This document shows, in pieces, positions 1 through 7,890 of a DNA stretch of 32,876 nucleotides; positions within the stretch are counted from its first letter, which is position 1, and each line of letters opens with the position of its first letter. Source of the DNA: Nitrospirota bacterium. Its GTDB lineage: Bacteria > Nitrospirota_A > Leptospirillia > Leptospirillales > Leptospirillaceae. Below the pieces are notes generated by a model. It saw nothing but the letters and a program-made list of their open reading frames with translations. It searched no databases and was not told the DNA's origin. Both the position numbers and the translations under genes were made by a program. The stretch lies in NCBI GenBank assembly GCA_021844645.1, contig JAKBTA010000007.1, positions 1 to 32,876 on the forward strand. Reading direction: 5' to 3'.

Positions 1-53
1 CACGCCAAGCTTGCCAGAATCGCTGTTCCCGATGCAACGATAAGGGCCTCCAT
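1..53 (-). CDS. possible 5' end of a divergent gene, cut by the window edge
   Basis: Reading leftward from an ATG at 53-51, the frame stays open to the window edge and gives about 17 hydrophobic residues (MEALIVASGTAILASLA). That looks like the first membrane helix of a membrane protein. A GGGA stretch lies just upstream of the ATG. Only 32 bases separate it from the ATG of the stress-protein gene on the other strand, so the two genes would have to share a very compact control region. The fragment is too short to name, and chance openness over 17 codons is quite possible. Confidence 0.3.
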   Translation of the reverse strand, partial: MEALIVASGTAILASLA

Positions 54-85
54 TATTCCCTGTAGGCTTGTGCTAGGATTCAACC

Positions 86-625
86 ATGAGCCTAAATGAA
101 GAGAAAATCTTGTTTCCGGTTGATCTCCTACCTCTTGATGACCTGATTGTGAGTCAGGTTACAAGAGCAGCGAAAGATTACGGGGCTGGGCTTCATCTAT
201 ATCATGTTCTCTCCTCTTTTTCCGATCTGCCCTTGGGTTTTCCTGTACCAGTTGAGATCTATGAGCAGATAGGTGTCGTAGCATCCCGGCAGCTCGAATC
301 TATCGCGCAACATTTTCTTGATCAGGGAGTCCCGGTAAGCATTGCTCTTTATCGGGGTGAAGCAGACACAGTAACACTTTCACTTGCTTCTTCCGGGGAA
401 AAGGACTTGATCATTCTCGTCTCACGGGGAAAGGGCGCCTTCGGTCGAATATTCCTCGGCTCGACTTCGACCTCGATTATCCACCACAGTCCGTTGCCCG
501 TACTTCTTCTAAAAACAAAAGAGGTTCTCCTCACAGCGAAAAACTCTTACAAAAACATTCCTCTCCCCGAAAATATCTTTTCATCCGGATCACAAGCGTC
601 GGGTGAATCAACGCCACCTCGCTGA
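86..625 (+). CDS. universal stress protein (UspA family)
   Basis: Single-domain Usp fold of 179 residues, including about 30 extra residues at the C-terminus. Visible family features are the N-terminal strand ILFPVDLL, the DLIILVSRG strand, and the nucleotide-loop segment with GKGAFGRIFLGS followed by a PVLLL strand. ATP-binding family members carry G-x2-G-x9-G-[ST]. Here the first Gly is Val (VSRGK) while the G-x9-G-S part is kept, so ATP binding is uncertain. The start at 86 is preceded by AGGA seven bases upstream. The same bases also form an extended -10 (TGCTAGGAT, 71-79), which would place transcription start almost on the ATG, so a leaderless message is possible. The stop overlaps the phoH start by one base (TGATG), which suggests translational coupling. 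The cellular role cannot be read from sequence. Confidence 0.85.
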   Translation: MSLNEEKILFPVDLLPLDDLIVSQVTRAAKDYGAGLHLYHVLSSFSDLPLGFPVPVEIYEQIGVVASRQLESIAQHFLDQGVPVSIALYRGEADTVTLSLASSGEKDLIILVSRGKGAFGRIFLGSTSTSIIHHSPLPVLLLKTKEVLLTAKNSYKNIPLPENIFSSGSQASGESTPPR

Positions 626-1614
626 TGGATAGAATCCATAAAGACTTCCACCTCCCGGAAAATCTCGACCCCAAACTCTTTTTGGGGGAAATGGACTCTC
701 ATCTTCATTTGTTTGAAGAAGCTTTTTCCATTCACCTCGCAACTTCCGGACACAAAATTACCGCAACCGGGGAAAAAGACAATATTCTTCATGGGGAAAA
801 AGTCATTCTTGACCTGGCATCCCTAATGGCCAGCGGATACGCAATCAGGGAAGAAGAAATTCGCCAGGCAATAAGCCTGACCCGAAACGATCCGGGAATT
901 ACGTTAAAAGACCTTCTTGCAGAATATATTCCGATCAACAGCAGAAAACGGGTTATTTTTCCAAAATCGGCCCATCAGCTCGAATACATTCAGGCAATCA
1001 AAAAAAACGATATCGTCTTTGGAATAGGTCCGGCTGGCACAGGGAAAACATACCTTGCAATGGCCATGGCAGCCTATCATCTCCTCAAACACTCCTGCAG
1101 AAAGATCATTCTTGTACGCCCCGCAGTCGAGGCCGGCGAGAAGCTTGGATTCCTTCCCGGGGACATTGCCGAAAAAATCAATCCGTATTTGCGTCCCCTG
1201 TACGATGCGCTGTTTGATATGATCGATGCGGACAAGGTTCAAAAAATGATGGAAAAACAGGAAATAGAGATCGCTCCACTTGCTTTCATGAGGGGACGAA
1301 CTTTAAACGATGCGTTTGTTATCCTTGATGAGGCCCAGAATGCCACTCGCGAACAGATGAAAATGTTTCTGACAAGAATTGGCTTCAATTCAAAGGCAGT
1401 CATTACCGGAGACATTACACAAGTTGATCTTCCAAGTGACCGCTCCAGCGGACTCGTGGAAGCAAGCAAGATTCTGAAAAATATTGAAGGGATAAAATTT
1501 CTCCATTTTAGCGAGGTGGATGTCGTCAGACACCGTCTTGTACAGGAAATTATCAAGGCCTATGAAAAACATGCCCCGGAAAAGAGTACTGGCAGACCTT
1601 CTGCCAGTACATAA
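625..1614 (+). CDS. phoH: PhoH-family ATPase (PhoH-like, phosphate-starvation type)
   Basis: 329 residues. The C-terminal two thirds are the PhoH P-loop ATPase. Walker A is GPAGTGKT at about 135-142, followed by the family-typical RPAVEAGEKLGFLPG segment. Walker B is VILDEAQN near 232, then ITGDITQVDLP. The N-terminal 120 residues are a less conserved region with an IREEEIRQAI helix. PhoH proteins are cytoplasmic NTPases linked in many bacteria to RNA metabolism. Their gene very often sits beside the 7TM-HD gene and ybeY, as it does here. The start overlaps the stop of the stress-protein gene, and the end overlaps the reading frame of the next gene, so 86-3713 reads as one operon. No motif residue is missing. 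Confidence 0.93.
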   Translation: MDRIHKDFHLPENLDPKLFLGEMDSHLHLFEEAFSIHLATSGHKITATGEKDNILHGEKVILDLASLMASGYAIREEEIRQAISLTRNDPGITLKDLLAEYIPINSRKRVIFPKSAHQLEYIQAIKKNDIVFGIGPAGTGKTYLAMAMAAYHLLKHSCRKIILVRPAVEAGEKLGFLPGDIAEKINPYLRPLYDALFDMIDADKVQKMMEKQEIEIAPLAFMRGRTLNDAFVILDEAQNATREQMKMFLTRIGFNSKAVITGDITQVDLPSDRSSGLVEASKILKNIEGIKFLHFSEVDVVRHRLVQEIIKAYEKHAPEKSTGRPSAST

Positions 1615-3178
1615 CAACTCACATGCCTCTGGGCAGATTAGCAGAAAGCGCTGGGACATCTGGATCCTGACGGGCATAAGCCTTGTTCTGGCCATTGTAA
1701 GAATCAATCTGGGTCTTTTTTCTACGCCATTTTCTTCCACATTTCTCAAAAACCAGCCCGTTCCCTTGTCTCCAGAAACGCAGGCAGACTCGATCCATGT
1801 ATTTCTGGGAACAGCCATTCTGACCTTTTTGGCCATTCTCTCGACAAGGATCCTCTACCGGACCCTGATGGATCCCCCCAATGAATTCGAACGAATCAAT
1901 CAGAAGCACTTCCTCCAGATCCTGCTGGGAGGCATTCTTCTCTTTCTGATCATCCTCAGCACACTGTCCATATTGCTCGGACAAGATATCACTGCCCCCA
2001 TCTTGTCCTCCCATCATTTTCTGGTTACAGAAAATATCGAGCTGATTTCCATCATTCTGATCGGAAACATCATCACACTCCTTCTTGGGAAAAAAACAGC
2101 AACGCTTTTTTTCCTGATATCAGGGATGATCATTGCGGTAGTTCCCACATCCCGCTACGAGATGGTAATTCTTCCCCTGATTGCCGGACCGATTTCAAGC
2201 AGCCTCGCACTGCTTCTCCCTGGAAGAATGGGGTCACTCAAATCGGGACTTCTCTCAGGAATTGTCACGGGAGTGCTATTTTTGGGAATAGAGATCTCAG
2301 TGGGAACTCCATCCCTTTTTACCCTCAAGACGGAGAGCATTGCTGTTATTGCAACAACGCTTTTGTTTCCCATGCTGGAGAATGTGGCAATGCCACTGCT
2401 GGAAAAAAGCCTGGGACTCTTGTCGGAAGCCTCCCTGACAGAACTTCTCGATCTTAATCACCCTCTTTTGCATGAGTTTTCCCAAAAAGCACCGGGATCA
2501 TTCTTTCACAGTCTGGCAGTCGCACAAATTGCTGAGGCAGCAGCACTGTCTATCGGTGAAAACACAAAACTGGCAAGGGTTTCAGCCTATTTTCATGATA
2601 TCGGCAAGATGGACAAGCCACAGTACTTCATTGAAAACCAAACAACGTTCAATCGCCATGAACTCCTGACACCGAGAATGAGCTCACTCATTCTCATCGA
2701 TCATGTCAGGAAAGGCATTGAAATCGCCAAAAAGCACGGTCTCCCCGAAGCCATCATCAGTGCCATTCCAGAGCATCACGGGACACGGATCATGCAATAC
2801 TTTCTCAGGAAATCCCGCGACGGCTCTACCGGCCCTGCCGATTTTCCGTCAGAGTCGGATTTCCGCTACTCAGGACCGAAGCCACAGAGCAAAATCACCG
2901 CTATTCTCATGATGGCAGACGCAATCGAGGCGACAGGAAGGGCTGTCAAAATCCAGGACGCCTCCCCTGCCAGAGCCATATCGGTCATTGACGAAACACT
3001 CCTCGAAATCCAGCGGGACGGACAACTTGATGAGTGTCCACTGACTATTTCAGAAATCGCCACCTTAAAAGAAGTTTTTGTCCGGACACTCTTACAGACG
3101 CAACACAAGAGAATCGCCTATCCCGGTGGAAAACCACCCGTAACAGCACCTTCATGGAAACCACAGAATGCCGGTTGA
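1562..3178 (+). CDS. membrane-anchored HD-domain phosphohydrolase (7TM-HD / PgpH-YqfF type), short form
   Basis: About 538 residues from the ATG at 1562. The frame is open to 1520, but that would lie deeper inside phoH. There are seven or eight hydrophobic helices in the first 280 residues, then a cytoplasmic HD domain. The HD domain has a first His in SFFHSLAVAQ, the HD pair in YFHDIGK (His345-Asp346), later EHHGT histidines, and a MADAIEATGR Asp. Characterised PgpH proteins of this architecture hydrolyse c-di-AMP. Substrate here is inferred from family only. In those proteins a large extracytoplasmic domain is inserted after the first helix. Here only about 30 residues separate helix 1 from helix 2, so the sensor domain is absent. 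The gene overlaps phoH by about 50 bases and ybeY by 11, and this phoH/7TM-HD/ybeY order is conserved in many phyla. Confidence 0.85.
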   Translation: MKNMPRKRVLADLLPVHNNSHASGQISRKRWDIWILTGISLVLAIVRINLGLFSTPFSSTFLKNQPVPLSPETQADSIHVFLGTAILTFLAILSTRILYRTLMDPPNEFERINQKHFLQILLGGILLFLIILSTLSILLGQDITAPILSSHHFLVTENIELISIILIGNIITLLLGKKTATLFFLISGMIIAVVPTSRYEMVILPLIAGPISSSLALLLPGRMGSLKSGLLSGIVTGVLFLGIEISVGTPSLFTLKTESIAVIATTLLFPMLENVAMPLLEKSLGLLSEASLTELLDLNHPLLHEFSQKAPGSFFHSLAVAQIAEAAALSIGENTKLARVSAYFHDIGKMDKPQYFIENQTTFNRHELLTPRMSSLILIDHVRKGIEIAKKHGLPEAIISAIPEHHGTRIMQYFLRKSRDGSTGPADFPSESDFRYSGPKPQSKITAILMMADAIEATGRAVKIQDASPARAISVIDETLLEIQRDGQLDECPLTISEIATLKEVFVRTLLQTQHKRIAYPGGKPPVTAPSWKPQNAG

Positions 3179-3713
3179 AGTGATCAATCTTCAAAGAAAG
3201 TTCGAGATCAATCCGCTGTTGCTTGCCAGAATCACCGAACTGGGGCTGCAATCCTTAAAGCGCTCCCAGGATGTTATCGCCCTGATCTTCATCAACGATC
3301 AACGGATGCGCAATCTGAACAGAACATTCAGGGGCAAGGCAAAAACGACTGACGTTCTGTCATTTTCCTATAAGAATGAGAAATCATTAAGAGGACTGGG
3401 CACTCCCGACGGAGAGATCGTGATTTCCCTCCAACAGGCGCATAAACAGGCTCTTGTTGCCGGAATTTCCTTATTCAGTGAGATCGTCAATCTGGTCATA
3501 CATGGACTGTGCCACCTAAAGGGGTATGATCATGAACTTGGAGATCGAGAAGCTCTCCTCATGAAAAAAGCAGAAAGAAAAACAGCAAACTTCATTCAAA
3601 AATCCTATACTCAATGGATTGACTCACAACCTGAAAATCATTTGAATCAACCCTACGGTGGCGATCAACCATTCTTTCAGGGGAAAATCCCTGACACCCC
3701 CGATAACCGCTAG
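3168..3713 (+). CDS. ybeY: endoribonuclease YbeY, rRNA maturation factor
   Basis: 181 residues, UPF0054/YbeY family. The zinc-binding signature H-x3-H-x5-H is complete as HGLCHLKGYDH (His112, His116, His122). It is preceded by the expected DVLSFSY and GEIVIS strands. YbeY is a metal-dependent single-strand RNase that takes part in 16S rRNA 3'-end maturation and ribosome quality control. The ATG at 3168 lies 11 bases inside the preceding HD gene, so translation is probably coupled. The last 40 or so residues (after KSYTQWI) run beyond the usual family end and are polar, probably disordered. Confidence 0.93.
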   Translation: MPVEVINLQRKFEINPLLLARITELGLQSLKRSQDVIALIFINDQRMRNLNRTFRGKAKTTDVLSFSYKNEKSLRGLGTPDGEIVISLQQAHKQALVAGISLFSEIVNLVIHGLCHLKGYDHELGDREALLMKKAERKTANFIQKSYTQWIDSQPENHLNQPYGGDQPFFQGKIPDTPDNR

Positions 3714-3805
3714 AAGAAGCTCTTAACATCAAGGAGAAAGGAGCGGCGCATCTGACTTCCATCCCCTCACCATAATGGGACAGAGGAAGATAGCATGCCC
3801 TCAAT

Positions 3806-4723
3806 ATGAGCCTTTTTCAAAAATTTACAGATGGACTGAAAAAAACACGCAATAGTCTCGCAGAGAAAATTGACTCACTTTTCAAAAAAGAGCGATCAAC
3901 GCATTTCCACCAAGAGCTTGAAACCATTTTGCTCTCCTCCGACATGGGCCCCAAAGTGGTCACAAAGCTTATTTCAGACCTTAAAGAATGGGAACGCTCT
4001 GATCAATCATCACCGTTTTCCGATGCCAGGGCTTTTATCATTGATCAAATTGCACGATCCTTTCCTGAAAAACCTGCAATATGGGAAAGCGGCACGCCCC
4101 ATCTGCCGATGGTCATTCTTGTTGTGGGCGTCAATGGTGCCGGAAAAACAACAACAGTCGCCAAGCTTGCCGCCCGATTCAAAAATGAAGGGAAGTCGGT
4201 CATCCTTGGCGCCGGAGACACCTTCAGGGCGGCAGCCATCAAACAGCTTGAACTTTGGGGAGAAAGGCTTTCCGTGCCGGTTGTTCACCAGAAAGAAGGG
4301 GCAGATCCCGCGTCCGTTGCCTTCGATACCGTAAAAGCAGCCATTTCGAGAAAGATCGATATTGCCATCATTGATACGGCAGGAAGGCTTCAGACGAAAA
4401 ACAACCTTATGAGCGAACTCTCAAAAATATATCGGCTTGTTGTCAGGGAAATGGGGAATGCCCCGATCGAAACGCTGATTGTCCTGGATGCAACGATTGG
4501 TCAGAATGCCATTTCACAGGTGAGGCATTTTGGAGAGGCGGTTCCACTAACGGGAATGATTCTTTCGAAGATGGACGGAACCTCCAAGGGAGGGATAGCC
4601 GTTGGGCTTTCAAGGGAATTCAACCTCCCAGTCCGATTCATCGGCGTAGGAGAACAAAGCGCAGACCTTTTGGAGTTCGAACCAGATCTTTTTGCAAAAT
4701 CAATTTTTCAGTCAGAGAATTGA
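3806..4723 (+). CDS. ftsY: signal recognition particle receptor FtsY
   Basis: 305 residues, an SRP-GTPase with a short N-terminal helical region (FQKFTDGLKKTRNSL) and no long acidic A domain. GTPase motifs are all present: GVNGAGKTTT at 108-117, DTFRAAAIKQL, DTAGR near 190, SKMDGTSKGG near 254, and the closing GVGEQSADLLEF. It docks the SRP-ribosome complex at the inner membrane for co-translational insertion of membrane proteins. The start is an ATG with an in-frame TAG five codons upstream, so no longer N-terminus is possible. There is no convincing ribosome binding site within 15 bases. It probably continues the upstream operon after a 92-base gap. Its last 16 bases overlap the 3' end of aroE on the other strand. 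Confidence 0.95.
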   Translation: MSLFQKFTDGLKKTRNSLAEKIDSLFKKERSTHFHQELETILLSSDMGPKVVTKLISDLKEWERSDQSSPFSDARAFIIDQIARSFPEKPAIWESGTPHLPMVILVVGVNGAGKTTTVAKLAARFKNEGKSVILGAGDTFRAAAIKQLELWGERLSVPVVHQKEGADPASVAFDTVKAAISRKIDIAIIDTAGRLQTKNNLMSELSKIYRLVVREMGNAPIETLIVLDATIGQNAISQVRHFGEAVPLTGMILSKMDGTSKGGIAVGLSREFNLPVRFIGVGEQSADLLEFEPDLFAKSIFQSEN

Positions 4724-5583
4724 CCCGGAAGATCCTTTCTCTCGGGCAGTGCCTTTGCCATCGCTTCGGCCATTTTCCTGACGGGAGCAGACTTCCCGGT
4801 CCAGATCTCGAAAGACAAGGCCCCCTGAAACAGAAGCATTGAAAGCCCGTCTGAGGAGGGAATCCCCTTTCTTCTTGCCCAGGAAACACACTCTGTGTCC
4901 CCTTCCCGTTCATAGGAAAGGTCGAAAACAGATGCAACTTTTGTTTCGTCGAGGGGTTCCAGCGGAGGAAATTCTCCGCGCACAGGAAAGGCGTTTCTCG
5001 ACAGAGTGTTGATCACATGCCAGTCTTTTCCGTCGAGAGACGACTTCAGATCCTCAAGAGAGTTCATCGATATCTGCCTCTCACGGGAAAGCTCTTCCAA
5101 AAGGACTCTCACTCGATCCGAAGACCGGTTGACCACCTTGATTTGGGGTACATCCATGGAGGAAAGGGCTTCAAGGACCGCCCTCGCTGATCCGCCGGCC
5201 CCGAGCACAATGAAATTGCCACTCCCGTATCCCGTTTTTTCCAGAAAACGGGAGTAAGCCTTTTTAAATCCGGGGACATCAGTATTATACCCTTCCCACA
5301 GACCTTCTCTCGCGACCACCGTGTTGACGGAACGGATCTTCGATGCAATCCCATACACATGGTCGACCTTCCGATAGGCAAGCTCCTTAAACGGGAGCGT
5401 TACATTAAATCCGGAGATAGCAAGGTCTTTGAGGAAAAAAAGGGTGTCCTCCGCCCGTGCTGGGTCCAGGTCGAGAGGAATATAGGCAGCATCAATCTCA
5501 CAAGCATCAAATGCTGCCTGCTGAAAACAGGGAGAGAGGGAATGCGCCACAGGATGGCCGATAATAGCGAAAAAGGCCCTCAT
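4708..5583 (-). CDS. aroE: shikimate dehydrogenase (NADP+)
   Basis: 291 residues. It reduces 3-dehydroshikimate to shikimate in aromatic amino acid synthesis. Shikimate-binding residues are visible: SLSP (Ser15, Ser17), the catalytic Lys66 in NVTLPFKE, and NTDVPGF with its Asn and Asp. The NADP loop is GAGGSARAV followed by VVNRSSDR, and the C-terminal DGLSMLLFQGA helix is present. I chose the ATG at 5583 rather than the more distal one at 5619. It places the GHPVAHSLSP strand at the usual distance from the N-terminus, and it forms an ATGA overlap with the stop of the upstream membrane-protein gene. The 3' end runs 16 bases into ftsY, with no terminator visible between them. Confidence 0.94.
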   Translation of the reverse strand: MRAFFAIIGHPVAHSLSPCFQQAAFDACEIDAAYIPLDLDPARAEDTLFFLKDLAISGFNVTLPFKELAYRKVDHVYGIASKIRSVNTVVAREGLWEGYNTDVPGFKKAYSRFLEKTGYGSGNFIVLGAGGSARAVLEALSSMDVPQIKVVNRSSDRVRVLLEELSRERQISMNSLEDLKSSLDGKDWHVINTLSRNAFPVRGEFPPLEPLDETKVASVFDLSYEREGDTECVSWARRKGIPSSDGLSMLLFQGALSFEIWTGKSAPVRKMAEAMAKALPERKDLPGQFSD

Positions 5584-5834
5584 GCGATTTCTTTTAAAAC
5601 ATAACGGAAAATCACCCAAAGCAGAACGCCTGCAAGAAGTGAAACCCCTCCGATGAGAGCCCCCTTTGGTCCGGATGCGATCATGTAAATAAAAACTCCG
5701 ATAAAAAATAATACTCCAAAGAAGTACTGGATCACCTGGAACCAGTCCGAACGACTCATTCGTGCCGGAGCAAGGTCATCTTGCCCTTCAGGCTCAATGG
5801 GAGCACCGGAGTCTTTCTCTTTTGGATCATCCAT
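5580..5834 (-). CDS. small two-helix membrane protein, unknown function
   Basis: 84 residues, not recognised. The first 27 residues are acidic and rich in Pro, Glu and Asp (likely disordered). Two hydrophobic helices follow, roughly 32-52 (VIQYFFGVLFFIGVFIYMIA) and 56-78, joined by a SGPKG turn, with a short charged end (RYVLKEIA). This hairpin would put both termini on the same side of the inner membrane. GAGGG-type Shine-Dalgarno bases lie seven bases before the ATG. The stop overlaps the aroE start as ATGA, so the two are co-translated. The clear start, good SD and tight coupling argue that this is a real gene despite its size. Confidence 0.7.
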   Translation of the reverse strand: MDDPKEKDSGAPIEPEGQDDLAPARMSRSDWFQVIQYFFGVLFFIGVFIYMIASGPKGALIGGVSLLAGVLLWVIFRYVLKEIA

Positions 5835-5988
5835 CGATTTTCCCTCTTTCCAGCTTCAAATGGCACCATCAACCAATCGGCACAAACTCCCGATTCTGTA
5901 TTATAGTGTTAGCGGAGGGCAGGAACAATCCAATAGGAAGCAGTCACAGACTGCGTCCACAAAAAAGACAAGGGGCATTCATCCCCGC

Positions 5989-6017
5989 TTGGCAGGAAAC
6001 TCCCAGGAGGGGATATT
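5989..6017 (+). promoter_or_regulatory. candidate sigma70-type promoter for uvrC
   Basis: TTGGCA at 5989-5994 and GATATT at 6012-6017 are separated by 17 bases (5 of 6 and 4 of 6 matches to consensus). They would start transcription near 6024, about 14 bases ahead of the uvrC ATG and just before its AAGAAGGA ribosome binding site. The rest of the 203-base gap between the two divergent genes holds an AT-rich TATTAT near 5900 but nothing else I can support. Confidence 0.4.
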
Positions 6018-6037
6018 CTGCCTTAAAGAAGGATCAA

Positions 6038-7888
6038 ATGGCTGATTCGAACAATCAGGACAACGAACATCACTTTTTGCCGGAAATCATAGAAAGAATC
6101 CGGATGGCCCCCTCAGAACCGGGTGTCTATATCATGAAAGATGCAGAAGACCATATTCTTTATGTCGGGAAATCCCGGAACCTTCGCGACAGGATAAGAT
6201 CCTATTTTACAACGCGCACAGGAAGGGGCAACCGGATCGCCATGATGGTCACGAAAATCAGGAATATAGAAACCATCGTAACCCGGACCGAGGTCGATGC
6301 ACTCATTCTGGAAAACAGCCTGATCAAAAAGCACCGGCCAAAATATAACGTATTGCTGAGAGACGACAAAACCTATCCCTTGTTGAAGTTCACATGGCAG
6401 GAATCCTTTCCAAGGCTTTCTGTCGTCCGAAGGACACAGAACGATGGCGCTCTTTATTTTGGCCCATTTGTATCCCCCGGAGCTCTGAGGGACACCCTTA
6501 AACTCGTAGCAAGAACTTTCCCCCTGGCCTCCTGCGAAATTCCTCTCGATGGATCACTTGAGCGACCTTGTGTCGAGTATCAGATACAAAGATGCCTTGG
6601 ACCATGCGCGGGACTTGTTTCCATTGCTGATTACAGGAAAGTTGCAAATGAGGTCAGACTCTTTCTCGAAGGAAAAAACGACGACCTTCTGAGCGCTCTG
6701 CATCAGGAAATGGCATCTCTTGCAAAAGATCTGAGGTTTGAAGAGGCGGCAAAAATCAGGGACCGCTTCCTCAATGTTTCAATGATCCAGGAAAAACAGG
6801 GAATATCTTTTGATATCCAGCACTCCGTCGATGTGGTAGCGGTTGTGCGGGATCCACCTTTTGTGCTTGTCGAACTTCTTCAGCTTCGTGGAGGAAGCGT
6901 AAGCGGAAAAAGGGAAATTGACATCAAAAATGGAGAGGAAGCTCCCGACTCCGAACTTCTGGCGGCTTTCTTCGATCAATACTATGGAAAAGACCTCTCC
7001 ACGATTCCAGACGAGATCCTTGTCGGGAGCCCCATCCCGGAAGATGAGCTCATGAGTCTTGGCTGGCTCTCCGAAAAGAAATGTGGAAAGGTCAGGATTC
7101 ACCATCCGCTCAGAGGGGACAGGAAAACTCTTCTGGATCTTTCCGTCAAAAATGGACAGGAAGCCCTGATCGAACTGAAAAAGCAAAAAGGTGCCTTCAA
7201 GGAAGCGCTTTCGGAGCTTGCAGAAATCCTTGGGCTTGAAGCACCTCCGTCTCTGATGGCTTGCGTGGACATCTCCAATATTGGAGATGCCTTTCCCGTC
7301 GCATCATACGTTACGTTCCGTGATGGAAAGCCTGAAAAGTCCGGATACAGGAAATTCAGGATCCAGCTTGAAAAAGGACAGGATGACTTCAAAATGCTTG
7401 CACATGTGATGGAACGTCAGTTCAGGGAAAATCCTCTTCCAGACCTTCTCGTCATAGATGGCGGGCCAGGACAGCTTGGCGCCTGTGTCGAAAAGCTGGC
7501 TGAGATGTCAAAGCTGCCGGCCTCACGACGGGTCGTCTCAATAGCAAAAGAGCGCTTCAGAACAGGAAAACTGGAACGCATTTTCATCCCCGGCCAGGAA
7601 AACCCGGTTATACTTCCCCCTCATAGCAAGGCAACGCATATCCTTGTCCATATGAGAGATGAAGCACATCGATTTGCCATCACATATCATCGATCCCTCA
7701 GGGAAAACATCCTGAGGGAATCAAGACTCCTCAAGATCCCCGGGATTGGAGCCGAACGGGAAAAAAAGTTGCTGAGGGAATTTCATTCAATAAACGCCAT
7801 CATGGCCGCTCCAGTGGAGGAGATCATGCGTGTCGCCGGCGTTTCAAGGAATGTCGCACAAGCGATTCTTGAACTGGGAAAAGGCTGA
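6038..7888 (+). CDS. uvrC: excinuclease ABC subunit C
   Basis: 616 residues, the usual UvrC length. It makes the dual incisions in nucleotide excision repair when bound to UvrB at a lesion. Domains in order: GIY-YIG nuclease (GVY at 29-31, YVG at 42-44, catalytic Arg in LRDR) for the 3' cut; a Cys-bearing segment (CVEYQIQRCLGPC); the UVR UvrB-binding helix pair (LRFEEAAKIRDR, about 220-235); the RNase H-like nuclease for the 5' cut (CVDISNIGD near 407, VIDGGPGQL near 471); and C-terminal helix-hairpin-helix motifs (KIPGIGAEREKKLL, AGVSRNVAQAIL). The open frame extends back to 5762, but the ATG at 6038 has AAGGA seven bases upstream and gives the standard N-terminus. The next gene begins two bases after the stop. 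Confidence 0.96.
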   Translation: MADSNNQDNEHHFLPEIIERIRMAPSEPGVYIMKDAEDHILYVGKSRNLRDRIRSYFTTRTGRGNRIAMMVTKIRNIETIVTRTEVDALILENSLIKKHRPKYNVLLRDDKTYPLLKFTWQESFPRLSVVRRTQNDGALYFGPFVSPGALRDTLKLVARTFPLASCEIPLDGSLERPCVEYQIQRCLGPCAGLVSIADYRKVANEVRLFLEGKNDDLLSALHQEMASLAKDLRFEEAAKIRDRFLNVSMIQEKQGISFDIQHSVDVVAVVRDPPFVLVELLQLRGGSVSGKREIDIKNGEEAPDSELLAAFFDQYYGKDLSTIPDEILVGSPIPEDELMSLGWLSEKKCGKVRIHHPLRGDRKTLLDLSVKNGQEALIELKKQKGAFKEALSELAEILGLEAPPSLMACVDISNIGDAFPVASYVTFRDGKPEKSGYRKFRIQLEKGQDDFKMLAHVMERQFRENPLPDLLVIDGGPGQLGACVEKLAEMSKLPASRRVVSIAKERFRTGKLERIFIPGQENPVILPPHSKATHILVHMRDEAHRFAITYHRSLRENILRESRLLKIPGIGAEREKKLLREFHSINAIMAAPVEEIMRVAGVSRNVAQAILELGKG

Positions 7889-7890
7889 CC

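Noticed and set aside
1520..1561. Longer start for the 7TM-HD gene inside phoH
   Set aside because: It adds 14 residues within phoH with no ribosome binding site. The ATG at 1562 is simpler.
5762..6037. N-terminal extension of uvrC back to 5762
   Set aside because: It would overlap the start of the opposite-strand membrane gene. The extra 92 residues look non-coding, and the ATG at 6038 has a good ribosome binding site and a family-typical N-terminus.
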